Source: CAXCDZ01 sp963981525 (lineage in GTDB: Bacteria > Patescibacteriota > Microgenomatia > UBA1400 > UBA12108). Taken from it: a stretch of 35,441 nt of DNA. A program made the position numbers and the translations under genes. The stretch lies in NCBI GenBank assembly GCA_963981525.1, contig CAXCDZ010000002.1:1-35441 (forward strand). Reading direction: 5' to 3'. The notes under the pieces are model-generated. The model was not told where the DNA came from. It worked only from the letters and a program-made list of their open reading frames with translations, and made no database searches. Positions 1 through 8,379 of the stretch are shown here, piece by piece (within the stretch, counting starts at the first letter, position 1; each line of letters starts with the position of its first letter).

Positions 1-953
1 GTGCGGATACCGCCGTCGTATCCTAGGGGGCGAGCAACGAGTGGCCAGACCTCCTCAGAGATTTTGAGTTGATCTTCCCTGAGTCCTGAGTCCTTGAGAG
101 CGGACGGCAAGAGGAACTGCTTGGCGATGGTGATCTTTTCCTCATCACTATAACTAGGCATCTGAATAAGCTCCAAACGATCGAGGACGGCGGTGGCGAC
201 ATTCGTCGTGTTATTGGCAGTAGCAACGAAAAGGACCTGGGAGAGGTCGAGTGGGTAGTCTAGGTAATGGTCAAGAAAACGATTATTCTGAGTAGGGTCG
301 AGAAGCTCTACTAGCACTCCCATGATGTCAGCTCTCTCATCTACCCCTACCCTGTCAATTTCGTCGAGTAAGATAACTGGATTCATGGAGCCGGCTTCGC
401 GCAGAGCTTTGACGATGTTGCCTGGCTCGGCTTCTAAGAATAGCCTGGATCGACCGCGCAAATCACGAGCAGAACCTAGGCCACCAAAAGGAATGCGGGC
501 AAACTTGCGCCCCAAGACTTCGGCGAGGGCGTAGGCGAAGGTGGTCTTCCCGGTCCCTACAAGTCCTACGAGAAAAATGGCAGGAGCCTTGACTGCATCA
601 ACGTGTCCAGTGTCCCTTCTGAGTTTGAGGGTAGCCAAGTACTCAATAATGCGATCCTTGGGTTCTTGCATGCCGTGATGACTCTTCTCCATTTGGGAGG
701 AGGCGTTGACGATATCTAGCTTGTCGGTGGAGTAAGTATCCCAGGGAATAGTGGTGATATTGTTGATGTAGTGGGCGATGCGATCGTATTCTTGAGAATA
801 GATACCAGTATCGACCATGCGTTTGAGGCGGGTGAGCATGTCTACTGATTTTTCGCGAAGTGCGTCGGGAAGCTTGGCCTCACTAACCTGAGCCTCTAGT
901 TTGACGAGTTCTGTAGCAAGGCCCGCTTGATTACTGGTGGCAGTGGTGGTCAT
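1..953 (-). CDS. lon: Lon-like AAA+ ATPase/protease, N-terminal part (runs off window)
   Basis: The frame is open from an ATG at 953 to the window edge, giving 317 codons of the N-terminal side. The translation aligns by eye with the helical and AAA+ part of Lon: an HHGMQEPKDRIIEYLA block before the nucleotide site, Walker A GLVGTGKTT near residue 130, Walker B PVILLDEID, and VLFVATANN followed by LDRLEVIQMPSYSDEEK. Lon normally has a substrate-recognition domain of over 200 residues before this region, and here only about 100 residues precede Walker A, so that domain is absent or minimal. Walker A lacks the usual GPPG prolines. The Ser-Lys protease domain would lie outside the window, so proteolytic activity cannot be confirmed. 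The start is 7 nt after the stop of the upstream L,D-transpeptidase gene, suggesting cotranscription. Confidence 0.8.
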   Translation of the reverse strand, partial: MTTTATSNQAGLATELVKLEAQVSEAKLPDALREKSVDMLTRLKRMVDTGIYSQEYDRIAHYINNITTIPWDTYSTDKLDIVNASSQMEKSHHGMQEPKDRIIEYLATLKLRRDTGHVDAVKAPAIFLVGLVGTGKTTFAYALAEVLGRKFARIPFGGLGSARDLRGRSRLFLEAEPGNIVKALREAGSMNPVILLDEIDRVGVDERADIMGVLVELLDPTQNNRFLDHYLDYPLDLSQVLFVATANNTTNVATAVLDRLELIQMPSYSDEEKITIAKQFLLPSALKDSGLREDQLKISEEVWPLVARPLGYDGGIR

Positions 954-960
954 GAGGTCA

Positions 961-2079
961 TTATCGCACAACTCTAATGAGCATACCAACAACGGTGAGA
1001 TCGTAGATTTCTTTTGAGTCTTTTGGTTCCATAGCGATACATCCTCCCGTCATGGTGTCTCCGATGTAGTAGCCATAGCGATAGAATGGCTTGCCAAAAT
1101 CATCCACGGCATATGCGATCTCGTGTAACCCTAGATAAGCACCAACGTCATTGGCATATGTGAATCCCATCCAGTATGGCATCCAGACATTGTATATATC
1201 TGAAAAGGCCTTGGGGGCTTTGTTGAGGATGTGATACTCGCCCACAGGAGTAGGGTAATCATTGCCAGTTGAAATGTGATATTCTTTGTACAAATTACTG
1301 TTGATGAAAAAATACATCTTTTGCTGAGAGAGATCCACCTCTAAGTAGCGATCTGCCAGTTCGCCACGCGAACTAGGACCATCGTCCACACCAAGAATAA
1401 CTGAGTTAGTTGAGTCACCCATAAAACGATAGTTGATAGCTCTTTGAGCGTTTTCGTAGGCTGCTTGAGGGCTGAAAAACTGCTTTTGCTTGGCAGTTAG
1501 ACGCGAGGTGATGTAGCTGATAAGGATTGGTTTATCGATTTCTGGAGGAATACTCGAATCAATTGTGGTGGGATTGATGAGCTGGCGAAGAACAGTGCTC
1601 GCGAGCGTAATATCGGAGAATTCTCTGCCATTCTTGATGCTAACTGTGATTGGTCTACTATGAATGTTGTGGAGTTGGCGGTTGTATGCAGAGAGATTCT
1701 TGTCCTGGATGTTACGAATAACATATGGAGGAACAAATGAAATTGAAGACTCATCACCAAGTACTCTAGTATCTGAGTTGAGATTATCAAGATTGATGAC
1801 ATATTCCTGAGGTGGGTTGATGTATTGAACCGTACCCCTACTTGTGTTGTAAGAAGTCCTGGGAATGGGATTCTTGGCAATTGGTATAACTAGCTCAGAC
1901 TCTAGATCTGCTAACTCAGCTGTGGTGAGAGAGTATTCTTGATCAGGAAGAATGAGGGTGATGGTGGTAGTGGGAGTCGGTGGTTGGTTGATGGTTCGGT
2001 AGTATGCGAAGGCCTTATAGGTGAGAGAGGAAGATACAAGAATCAATAAGGCTAAGCCAATGATGATTCTGGTGCGCAT
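961..2079 (-). CDS. membrane-anchored L,D-transpeptidase (YkuD domain)
   Basis: A 372-residue protein with an N-terminal membrane anchor (about residues 5-27, after MRTR) and an extracytoplasmic body. The C-terminal about 125 residues look like YkuD: YLEVDLSQQKMYFF, then STGNDYPTPVGEYHI, LHEIAY with candidate His319, and TGGCIAMEP with candidate nucleophile Cys347. YkuD enzymes cross-link peptidoglycan stem peptides or attach proteins to them. The usual signature is S/T-H-G-C, and here the His before Gly-Cys is Gly. The middle region (about 60-240) is probably a peptidoglycan-binding-like domain but I cannot name it with confidence. It lies between pnp (53-nt gap) and the Lon-like gene (7-nt gap). 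There is no clear Shine-Dalgarno before the ATG. Confidence 0.85.
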   Translation of the reverse strand: MRTRIIIGLALLILVSSSLTYKAFAYYRTINQPPTPTTTITLILPDQEYSLTTAELADLESELVIPIAKNPIPRTSYNTSRGTVQYINPPQEYVINLDNLNSDTRVLGDESSISFVPPYVIRNIQDKNLSAYNRQLHNIHSRPITVSIKNGREFSDITLASTVLRQLINPTTIDSSIPPEIDKPILISYITSRLTAKQKQFFSPQAAYENAQRAINYRFMGDSTNSVILGVDDGPSSRGELADRYLEVDLSQQKMYFFINSNLYKEYHISTGNDYPTPVGEYHILNKAPKAFSDIYNVWMPYWMGFTYANDVGAYLGLHEIAYAVDDFGKPFYRYGYYIGDTMTGGCIAMEPKDSKEIYDLTVVGMLIRVVR

Positions 2080-2132
2080 GACAATAGCTTACAGCATGTG
2101 GCCAGTAGCGTATAGAAGGTTAAACCCCTGTA

Positions 2133-4259
2133 TTAGCGGCGAGGAGGTCGACTGCCGTTATCACGAAGCTCAGTGAGAGAGACCATTGAGAGGTCGATCC
2201 TGCCCTGATCATCAACTCCTTTGACGTAGACTTTGACTTTTTCGCCAACTTTGACGAGTGCCGAGGCGTCCTGGACGAATTCTTTGCTCATCCTGGAGAC
2301 GTGGACTAGTCCCTGTTTGCCGCCCATGATCTCGACGAAACAACCGTAGTTCTCGACTCTAACGACTGTGCCTTCGTGCTCTTCTCCCGCTTCGGGGACG
2401 TGAACGATGCCTTTGATGGTTCGGACTGCTTTGTCGATTGATTCTTGATCAGGTGAGCTGACGTTAACAACGCCTACTCCAGTGTCATCACTGATGTCGA
2501 TCTGAGCGCCCGTGTCGGCCATGATGGCTTTGATGATTTTGCCACCTGGTCCGATGACTCCACCGATCATATCCATGGGAATCTCGAACTGCTCGATCTT
2601 GGGAGCGTATTTGGAGAGAGTAGCACGTGGTGTGTCGATTGCAGCTACCATCACGTCCATGATCTCGAGCCTGGCTACCTTGGCTTGGGCGAGTGCTCGC
2701 TCAAGAACGTCGAAGGTGATACCTGCTACCTTGATGTCCATCTGAAGCGCGGTGATACCATCTCTGGTTCCTGCGACCTTGAAGTCCATGTCACCGATGT
2801 GATCTTCGATCCCTTTGATGTCGGTAAGCACAACGTGCTTATCACCATCAGTCATGAGACCCATCGCAATACCTGCAACTGGCTTCTTGAGAGGAACTCC
2901 TGCGGACATAAGTGAGAGAGTAGAACCACAGACTGAGGCCTGCGAGGTACTACCATTACTACTCATGACCTCGGAAACGACCTGGATCGTGTAAGGGAAG
3001 TCAGCTTGAGAAGGCAACATTGGGAAGAGCGCACGCTCAGCGAGTGCTCCGTGTCCAATCTCACGACGACCGGGGAATCCGTAACGTCCTGGGTCACCGT
3101 ATGAGTAAGGAGGTGCATTGTAGTGATGGATGTAGTGCTTGTTTTCTTCGCTTTCCATACTCTCGATGATCTGGCCGAGTGCGGGAGATCCGAGTGTAGT
3201 GACTGAGAGAACCTGAGTCTCACCCCTCTGGAACATGGCAGAGCCATGAGTGCGAGGGAGAAGATCTACTTCGGCTGTGAGCTCACGAATCTTAGTGAGT
3301 TCGCGTCCGTCTAATCTAACCTCATCTGTGATAGTCATTTTGCGAGCAAGCTTGGTAAAGACGTCGTTAACAACCTTTTCGATCTCACTGTTAGTGAGTG
3401 CGCCTTCTACTGGTTCTGCATCATCTGCGGGGAACTGAGCTACTGCGATCTCGTGGATATCTTTTTTGTCGAAACCATCTTGGCCGAGAGCCTTTTTGAG
3501 AAGAGGTTCGACTGCTTTCTCGACTTCTGCAACTTTTGCTGCGTCGAGCTCAGCTGGCAATGGAAACTCAGCTTTTTTTGAACCAACTTCTTTGACGAGA
3601 TCATTGATCACGCCAACTAACTTCTTGACTTCAGCTTGAGCTTGTTTCATGCCTTCGAGGGTCTCTTCTTCTGTTGCCTCATTGGCACCGGCCTCGACCA
3701 TGACGACTCCATTGTCGCTGGCAGAGACGATAAGATCGAGCTTGCTACTCTCACGCTCCTCGTATGTGGGGTTGACCATGTATTTGCCATCAACTAAGCC
3801 CATGCGCACTGCTGCGATTGGACCTGCCCAAGGGATGTCAGAGATGCTTAGTGCGGCTGAGACTCCAACGAGAGCTGGCATGTCTGCGTCGTTTGCACCA
3901 TCTGCTGAGAGAACGGTAGCAACTACCTGGATGTCTCTTTTGACGTGAGTTGGGAATAGAGGTCTGATGGAGCGATCGATGATCCTGCCTTTGAGGATGG
4001 CCTCATCTCGAGGACGACCATCGCGTTTGACCCAGCGGCTACCTTTGATCTTGCCGCCAGCATATAGCTTTTCGGCGAACTCGACGGAGAGCGGGAAGTA
4101 AGGGAGGTGGGTGTCACGATCTGCCATACAGGCGGTGACGTGAACAACAGTCTCGCCATAAGTGACGAGGACAGCTGCGTTAGTAAGAGAGGCGAACTTA
4201 CCTGTTTCGAGGGTAAGATCTTTACCACCTAATTGGGTGGTGACTTTTGTTGATTTCAT
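2133..4259 (-). CDS. pnp: polyribonucleotide nucleotidyltransferase (PNPase)
   Basis: 708 residues, normal length for PNPase. It degrades RNA 3' to 5' by phosphorolysis. Domains visible in order: first RNase PH-like core (about 1-230), linking helical domain, second RNase PH core with the catalytic-side motif DHIGDMDFKVAGT, a KH domain with IGPGGK in its GxxG loop (about 570-630), and an S1 domain starting GTVVRVENYGCFVEI (about 635-700). The tail ends SRPPRR, and no long acidic RNase E-binding tail follows. The gene begins 15 nt after rpsO, the classical rpsO-pnp order. No strong Shine-Dalgarno sequence is seen before the ATG, so translation may depend on coupling to rpsO. Confidence 0.97.
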   Translation of the reverse strand: MKSTKVTTQLGGKDLTLETGKFASLTNAAVLVTYGETVVHVTACMADRDTHLPYFPLSVEFAEKLYAGGKIKGSRWVKRDGRPRDEAILKGRIIDRSIRPLFPTHVKRDIQVVATVLSADGANDADMPALVGVSAALSISDIPWAGPIAAVRMGLVDGKYMVNPTYEERESSKLDLIVSASDNGVVMVEAGANEATEEETLEGMKQAQAEVKKLVGVINDLVKEVGSKKAEFPLPAELDAAKVAEVEKAVEPLLKKALGQDGFDKKDIHEIAVAQFPADDAEPVEGALTNSEIEKVVNDVFTKLARKMTITDEVRLDGRELTKIRELTAEVDLLPRTHGSAMFQRGETQVLSVTTLGSPALGQIIESMESEENKHYIHHYNAPPYSYGDPGRYGFPGRREIGHGALAERALFPMLPSQADFPYTIQVVSEVMSSNGSTSQASVCGSTLSLMSAGVPLKKPVAGIAMGLMTDGDKHVVLTDIKGIEDHIGDMDFKVAGTRDGITALQMDIKVAGITFDVLERALAQAKVARLEIMDVMVAAIDTPRATLSKYAPKIEQFEIPMDMIGGVIGPGGKIIKAIMADTGAQIDISDDTGVGVVNVSSPDQESIDKAVRTIKGIVHVPEAGEEHEGTVVRVENYGCFVEIMGGKQGLVHVSRMSKEFVQDASALVKVGEKVKVYVKGVDDQGRIDLSMVSLTELRDNGSRPPRR

Positions 4260-4274
4260 GGAATGTAACTGGGC

Positions 4275-4544
4275 TTATTTTGCGAGGTCGAGAGTCTTGA
4301 TGAGGGTGCGATAGCGATCCTCGGCTTTACCTCTTAAGTAGTTGAGGAGCCGACGACGCTTACTAACCATCTTCAAAAGTCCCCTACGGGAGTGATTGTC
4401 CTTCTTGTGAGACTTCAAGTGGAGTGTTAACTCTTTGATTCTCTCAGTGAGGAGGGCAATCTGAACTTCGGGTGAGCCAGTATCTCCTTTCGTGGTTGCA
4501 AACTTTGTAATTAATTTTGACTTGTTTTTTTGTTGTAATGCCAT
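4275..4544 (-). CDS. rpsO: 30S ribosomal protein S15
   Basis: 89 residues, the full length of bacterial S15. Recognisable blocks are GDTGSPEVQIALLTERI, HLKSHKKDNHSRRGLL and RRRLLNYLRGKAEDRY, which bind the central domain of 16S rRNA. The gene has its own good promoter (TTGCAC, 17 nt, TATAAT) just upstream, within the end of the preceding gene's spacer, and the predicted transcription start leaves only a few nucleotides before the ATG. pnp follows 15 nt downstream, as in many bacteria. Confidence 0.98.
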   Translation of the reverse strand: MALQQKNKSKLITKFATTKGDTGSPEVQIALLTERIKELTLHLKSHKKDNHSRRGLLKMVSKRRRLLNYLRGKAEDRYRTLIKTLDLAK

Positions 4545-4555
4545 AGATGGTGGGG

Positions 4556-4584
4556 ATTATACAAGGGAGAGAGGGATTGTGCAA
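4556..4584 (-). promoter_or_regulatory. sigma70-type promoter of rpsO-pnp
   Basis: On the minus strand TTGCAC (4579-4584) is followed by a 17-nt spacer and TATAAT (4556-4561). The rpsO ATG begins 11 nt after the -10 box, so the transcript would have a very short or absent leader. Confidence 0.7.
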
Positions 4585-4590
4585 TTGGAG

Positions 4591-5475
4591 TTATTTGGAA
4601 GGAGTGCTGCCCTTGAAGATTTTGGGTTTGAGCCAGTCAGGCTGCCCCACTTCGCTCTTAGGAGCTTCGCTGGGGGTCTTTGCTTCGCTTCGAGGTGCGG
4701 GAATGGGCTCGACGATGGGCATGTTGTTGACAACTTTGGCGACAGGTTGGACCGGAGCAGGAGCTGAGCGTCTGGCACCGGTGCGATAGAGAACGGCGAG
4801 AGCCTCGAAGGTGTCTGCGGTCATCTTGGGACTCGCGAGTCCATTTGTGGCTTCTTCGATACCCTGCATGAGGTTGCTGGCGATATCCTGATCAAGTGGG
4901 AGCTTGAGCTCCTGGAGAACGGCGGTGATTAACTCACTATTACTGCTACCTGCGTCAGTGAGGTTGATGGCGCCAAATGTGCCGGCAATGTTACTGAGGT
5001 TAACCAGCTTATCTTTGACAAACAATTCGTGCTCTTTTTCTGCAATAGGGCCGAGTTTGGCTAGATTTTCGGCGCCAATGACGATAATTAGATCAGCAGA
5101 GGCTCCTGATGTGCCAAAAATGATGTCGTTTTTGGTGATGGGAGCGGCATTTGCCTGGGGAGCAAGAACTAGATTGAGATGACCGCCCTCGACGTTGCTC
5201 GTGACTTTGTCAACTGCGTTCTCGGGTAAGTTAACGGTGATGACCAGGTTGTTACCACCAACACTAGAGGTGATTTTGTCTAGACCGACTAGATGAGAGT
5301 CTCTGACTACAGGCTGGGAGCTAGATATGATAGAGGCTTGCTTGCCAGCTTTGACCAGTGAAAGATAGAGTGCGAGACCGGAAGCTACGACGTCTTTTGT
5401 AGCCTCAAGAGGAAGGGCAACGAGAATAGTTTTGGCTTCGGTTATTTTTTGTGCTAAATTCTTGATGTCACTCAT
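4591..5475 (-). CDS. degenerate DHH/NrnA-like protein lacking the catalytic motifs
   Basis: 294 residues. The layout resembles DHH-family oligoribonuclease/pAp phosphatases: a SGLALYLSLVKAGKQASII block where the family has its first Asp-bearing motif, SADLIIVIGAENL where an Asp-rich strand is expected, FGAINLTDAGSSNSELI in place of the FG..N..D..ASSTAE region, and MTADTFEALAVLYRTGA resembling the late NTTPETLE block. The residues that would bind metal (DxD, the DHH triad) are replaced by hydrophobic or small residues, for example LSNIAGT at the DHH position. The last about 65 residues are Pro/Ala/Lys-rich and probably disordered. It sits between infB and rpsO, where nrnA is often found with rbfA and truB. 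I infer a catalytically dead, perhaps structural or RNA-binding, paralogue. Family assignment is moderate. Confidence 0.6.
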   Translation of the reverse strand: MSDIKNLAQKITEAKTILVALPLEATKDVVASGLALYLSLVKAGKQASIISSSQPVVRDSHLVGLDKITSSVGGNNLVITVNLPENAVDKVTSNVEGGHLNLVLAPQANAAPITKNDIIFGTSGASADLIIVIGAENLAKLGPIAEKEHELFVKDKLVNLSNIAGTFGAINLTDAGSSNSELITAVLQELKLPLDQDIASNLMQGIEEATNGLASPKMTADTFEALAVLYRTGARRSAPAPVQPVAKVVNNMPIVEPIPAPRSEAKTPSEAPKSEVGQPDWLKPKIFKGSTPSK

Positions 5476-5510
5476 AGTTATTAAGCCTTATATAGTAACG
5501 AATCAGTGTA

Positions 5511-7001
5511 TTAATCGACTGATTCTGATTTCTTATAGGCTATAATAACAGCTTTCTCTGTGATGTCAAGCTTGGGAGAGAGGATGATTCCGCATTCGTT
5601 CCCTGCCTTGATCTCGTGGATCTTTTCTTTGCCGGTTCTAATTGACTTGATCCGAGCGTTTTTGAGCTCTTTACTCCCCTTTTTCTTGAGGTGGACTGTG
5701 TCTCCAACCGTGAGCTTGCCTGACTCAACTGTGCAGCCTGCGACTATAGACTCATTGATTTGGAAAATTTTGAGCACTTTTGCCTGTCCTAGCTCTTCTT
5801 CGTCGATCGTGGGCTCGAGGATGCGCAGCACTCTTTTCTCAAGATACTCGAGAAGTTCATAGATGACCTGATAGGTCTTGACGATTACTCCGTCAGTTTC
5901 TGCGATGTTTTTTGTATGACTGCTGACTTTGATAGCAAAACCGAGAATGATGGCGCCAGTAGAAGTCGCAAGATGAATATCTGCATCGGTAATGCTGCCA
6001 GTACCAGAGGAGATAAGATTGATCTCAGGAGTAAGGCTGGATTTGATTGCTTCGAGAGAGCCTAGGGAGTCTGATTTGAGGATCAGATTAAGGCGATCAG
6101 TGGGTTCAGCGGGTGAATCCAACAGGGACTCTCCTCCCGCCTCTGGCGTCCCAACTTGGCTTTCTGCCAGGTCTCCTGTCGAGGAGAGTCCCTGGGCGTC
6201 GGATACAATGTGTGGGCCGGTGGTGACGACCTCACCAACATGAGGGAGAGAGTTAAAACCAAGAATCTGAGCTGGTTGACCTGGGGTGACCTGTTTGAGC
6301 GAGAGTCCAGAGGGGGAAATAAGAGCGCGGACTTTGCCACTAGCTGAAGAAGTGCTAATCTCGTCGCCGACCTTGAGAGTCCCTTCCTTGACTACGACCG
6401 ATACTTTGACTCCCCTTTTCATGTCTTTTTGGGCTTCGATGATAGGGGCAGTGAGGACGGCGTCTCTCAGATCTTTTAGCTCCTCTAGTTCGGCAATCAG
6501 GATAATCTGCTCAAGAAGTGAGTCAACTCCCTTGCCTTCTTTGGCTGAGATCTCGACAACTGGAGTGTTGCCGCCGTATCCTTCGACAAAAACCTGGAGT
6601 TCGGTGAGTTCGGCTTTGGCCTTATCTGCGGTGACGTGAGGACGATCCATCTTGTTGATGGCAACGAGGAAGGGGATTTTGGCATCAGTAAGATGTTTGA
6701 CGGATTCTTTGGTCTGGGGTTTGACTCCGTCGTCGGCGGCGACGATCAGGATAGCTAGATCAGCGACGGCAGCACCGCGGGAGCGCATCTCACTAAAAGC
6801 TGCGTGACCAGGAGTATCGATAAATGTGATTGCCTTACCCTGATATTCTGCCTGATATGCACCGATGCCCTGGGTAATACCACCGACTTCGCCGGCTTGG
6901 ACGTGCGCATCGCGAATGTAGTCTAGGAGAGTAGTTTTGCCGTGATCAACGTGACCAAGAATAGCTACGACGGGAGGTCTGCCGATATTACTTTTTGCCA
7001 C
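5511..7001 (-). CDS. infB: translation initiation factor IF-2, minimal form
   Basis: A GTG start at 7001 gives 496 residues (MAKSNIGRPPVV...). It is preferred because GAGG lies 9 nt upstream and the overlap with nusA is then 14 nt; a longer frame to 7127 would lie within nusA. The G domain starts at once: GHVDHGKTT (16-24), DTPGH, NKMD, SAKEG. Domains II, III and IV follow, ending in the fMet-tRNA-binding domain. The N-terminal domains of typical IF-2 (often 300-400 residues) are entirely missing. Between domains II and III a segment including LAESQVGTPEAGGES is encoded by a palindromic repeat (6124-6193). IF-2 delivers initiator tRNA to the 30S subunit. The nusA-infB order is classical. Confidence 0.96.
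   Translation of the reverse strand: MAKSNIGRPPVVAILGHVDHGKTTLLDYIRDAHVQAGEVGGITQGIGAYQAEYQGKAITFIDTPGHAAFSEMRSRGAAVADLAILIVAADDGVKPQTKESVKHLTDAKIPFLVAINKMDRPHVTADKAKAELTELQVFVEGYGGNTPVVEISAKEGKGVDSLLEQIILIAELEELKDLRDAVLTAPIIEAQKDMKRGVKVSVVVKEGTLKVGDEISTSSASGKVRALISPSGLSLKQVTPGQPAQILGFNSLPHVGEVVTTGPHIVSDAQGLSSTGDLAESQVGTPEAGGESLLDSPAEPTDRLNLILKSDSLGSLEAIKSSLTPEINLISSGTGSITDADIHLATSTGAIILGFAIKVSSHTKNIAETDGVIVKTYQVIYELLEYLEKRVLRILEPTIDEEELGQAKVLKIFQINESIVAGCTVESGKLTVGDTVHLKKKGSKELKNARIKSIRTGKEKIHEIKAGNECGIILSPKLDITEKAVIIAYKKSESVD
6124..6193 (-). repeat. palindromic element, subtype II, in frame inside infB (copy A)
   Basis: Perfect 13-bp inverted ends AGGGACTCTCCTC (6124-6136) and GAGGAGAGTCCCT (6181-6193). 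On the minus strand the interior holds smaller stems: CAGG/CCTG, TGGC/GCCA and CGCC/GGCG. It shares this layout with copy C (18474-18546), with different bases but preserved pairing. It is translated as part of IF-2 without breaking the frame. Confidence 0.8.
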
Positions 7002-8238
7002 GCTCTTTTTCCTCGGCGGCTTTTTCGTCTTGGTATCTCTTGAGACGATCTGCTTCTTCTTTTGCCTGATCAGCTCTCTTGTAGAAGCGAGCGATTGCCT
7101 TGACGATCTCGACTGGACCACGATCATCTACTTCTCTGATCTCGTCTTCCATCTTCTCGTGTTTGGCTTCGAGAGCTTTGACTGTGGTAATACCCTTTTC
7201 AAGGAGGTGATTACGGATCTTAGAGGACAAACCAAGTGAGTCGAGCTCAAACTCTTCTTGACCAGTAGTGGAGACGGCAACTTTGGTCTCACCATCACCC
7301 TTGAGGTCGATTTTGTAACCTGTGAGCTTGGCAGCTAACCTGGCATTCTGGCCGCCTTTACCGATCGCGAGGGAGAGCTGGTCTTCGGGGACGACGATGG
7401 TTGCTTGCTTATTGTCCTCGTCGATTGTGACAGAGAGGTTTTCGGCAGGGGCGAGCGCGGAGGCGATGTACTCGTCGATCTTGTCAGAATACTCGACAAT
7501 ATCGATCTTCTCACCGTTGAGCTCATTGATGACGGCCTGGACTCTGACTCCTTTTTGGCCGACGCATGATCCGACTGGATCTACTCCATCTTGAGTGCTT
7601 TTGACGGCGAGTTTGGTGCGGTGACCTGCTTCTCTGGCAATGGCAACGATCTCGACTGCGCCTGAGCCTACTTCGGGGACTTCGCGGGCGAAGAGTTCTT
7701 TGACTAGCTCTGGAACTGCACGGGAGACGATTATCGCCTTGCCCTTATAAGTTTCTCTAATCTCGAGAATGTAGACTGCAATCCTCTGGTTGAGGCGGTA
7801 ATATTCGTTAGCGATAGCTTGGTCGGTTGGCATAAGAGCCTGACCGCGACCGATGTCAACGACGACGTGGGGACCTTCGAACCTGAGAACCATACCGGTA
7901 ATCATGGAGTCGATCTTACCTTCGTACTCACTGATGATGGCGTCTTTCTCGGCTTCCCTGACTCTCTGGAGAATGACTTGTTTGGCAACTTGAGCGGCAA
8001 TCCGACCGAATCCAGCAGGGGTGGCGTCTTTGCCATCCTTCTTGACTGAGATGGCACCTGTTTCACCATCAACTGCGACCTCATATGCATCGATGTCTTC
8101 TTCGGCAATATCGAAGTCACGGCGAAGGGCTGCCTGGATGGCCTGTCTGATACTGTCGATGATAACTTCTGGCTCTATGCCTCGCTCGGAACTAATTGCA
8201 GTGAGTGCGAGTGCGAAGTCTGATCTAATTTGTGCCAT
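6988..8238 (-). CDS. nusA: transcription termination/antitermination factor NusA
   Basis: 416 residues from ATG 8238, chosen because AAAGGAG lies 5 nt upstream and the protein then begins MAQIRSDFALAL, typical for NusA; the frame is open further upstream without support. Domains: N-terminal RNA-polymerase-binding domain (1-125), S1 domain (about 130-200), KH1 with GSCVGQKGVRVQ and KH2 with LAIGKGGQNARLAAKLTG, then a helix-hairpin-helix-like region (about 340-390) and a charged Lys/Glu tail. It modulates pausing, termination and antitermination. rimP, normally just upstream, is not here. infB overlaps its 3' end by 14 nt. Confidence 0.96.
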   Translation of the reverse strand: MAQIRSDFALALTAISSERGIEPEVIIDSIRQAIQAALRRDFDIAEEDIDAYEVAVDGETGAISVKKDGKDATPAGFGRIAAQVAKQVILQRVREAEKDAIISEYEGKIDSMITGMVLRFEGPHVVVDIGRGQALMPTDQAIANEYYRLNQRIAVYILEIRETYKGKAIIVSRAVPELVKELFAREVPEVGSGAVEIVAIAREAGHRTKLAVKSTQDGVDPVGSCVGQKGVRVQAVINELNGEKIDIVEYSDKIDEYIASALAPAENLSVTIDEDNKQATIVVPEDQLSLAIGKGGQNARLAAKLTGYKIDLKGDGETKVAVSTTGQEEFELDSLGLSSKIRNHLLEKGITTVKALEAKHEKMEDEIREVDDRGPVEIVKAIARFYKRADQAKEEADRLKRYQDEKAAEEKERGKK

Positions 8239-8260
8239 AACTACTCCTTTGGAGTAAATC

Positions 8261-8289
8261 CAAAATAACAAATAACAAATTTCAAATTG
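8261..8289. repeat. degenerate 7-bp tandem repeat upstream of nusA
   Basis: Four units related to AACAAAT repeat with a 7-bp period between the nusA promoter and its Shine-Dalgarno. The same period and similar units recur inside the femAB-like gene at 33433-33460. Confidence 0.6.
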
Positions 8290-8320
8290 CTTAGTGAGGG
8301 TTTAGCTCACAACATCTGGG

Positions 8321-8326
8321 ATTATA
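8321..8326 (-). promoter_or_regulatory. -10 box of nusA operon promoter
   Basis: TATAAT on the minus strand about 83 nt before the nusA ATG. No convincing -35 box is seen at 16-18 nt. Unlike most first genes here, nusA has a true 5' leader with a strong Shine-Dalgarno. Confidence 0.45.
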
Positions 8327-8338
8327 GCACCCTCCTTC

Positions 8339-8358
8339 GCCCTTGGCTACGGAAGGGC
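8339..8358. repeat. short inverted repeat upstream of nusA promoter
   Basis: GCCCTT and AAGGGC flank an 8-nt loop, between the end of the secreted-protein gene and the nusA -10 box. It may be a weak transcript-end hairpin (no T-run follows) or a small genomic repeat. Confidence 0.35.
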
Positions 8359-8379
8359 ACGGCAAGGTATAAATATCTC

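Noticed and set aside
1497..1880. Antisense or alternate-frame ORFs inside pnp, infB, nusA, dnaK, lepA, murJ and others
   Set aside because: They are shadows of well-supported genes with low-complexity Ser/Arg/Leu translations, no start signals and no recognisable domain.
6124..6193. tRNA gene in the cloverleaf-like element
   Set aside because: The outer stem is 13 bp, there is no T-loop or anticodon arm consensus and no CCA end; it is also translated.
7002..7127. Longer N-terminus for IF-2 starting near 7127
   Set aside because: It lies wholly within the nusA coding region; the GTG at 7001 has a Shine-Dalgarno and a normal overlap.
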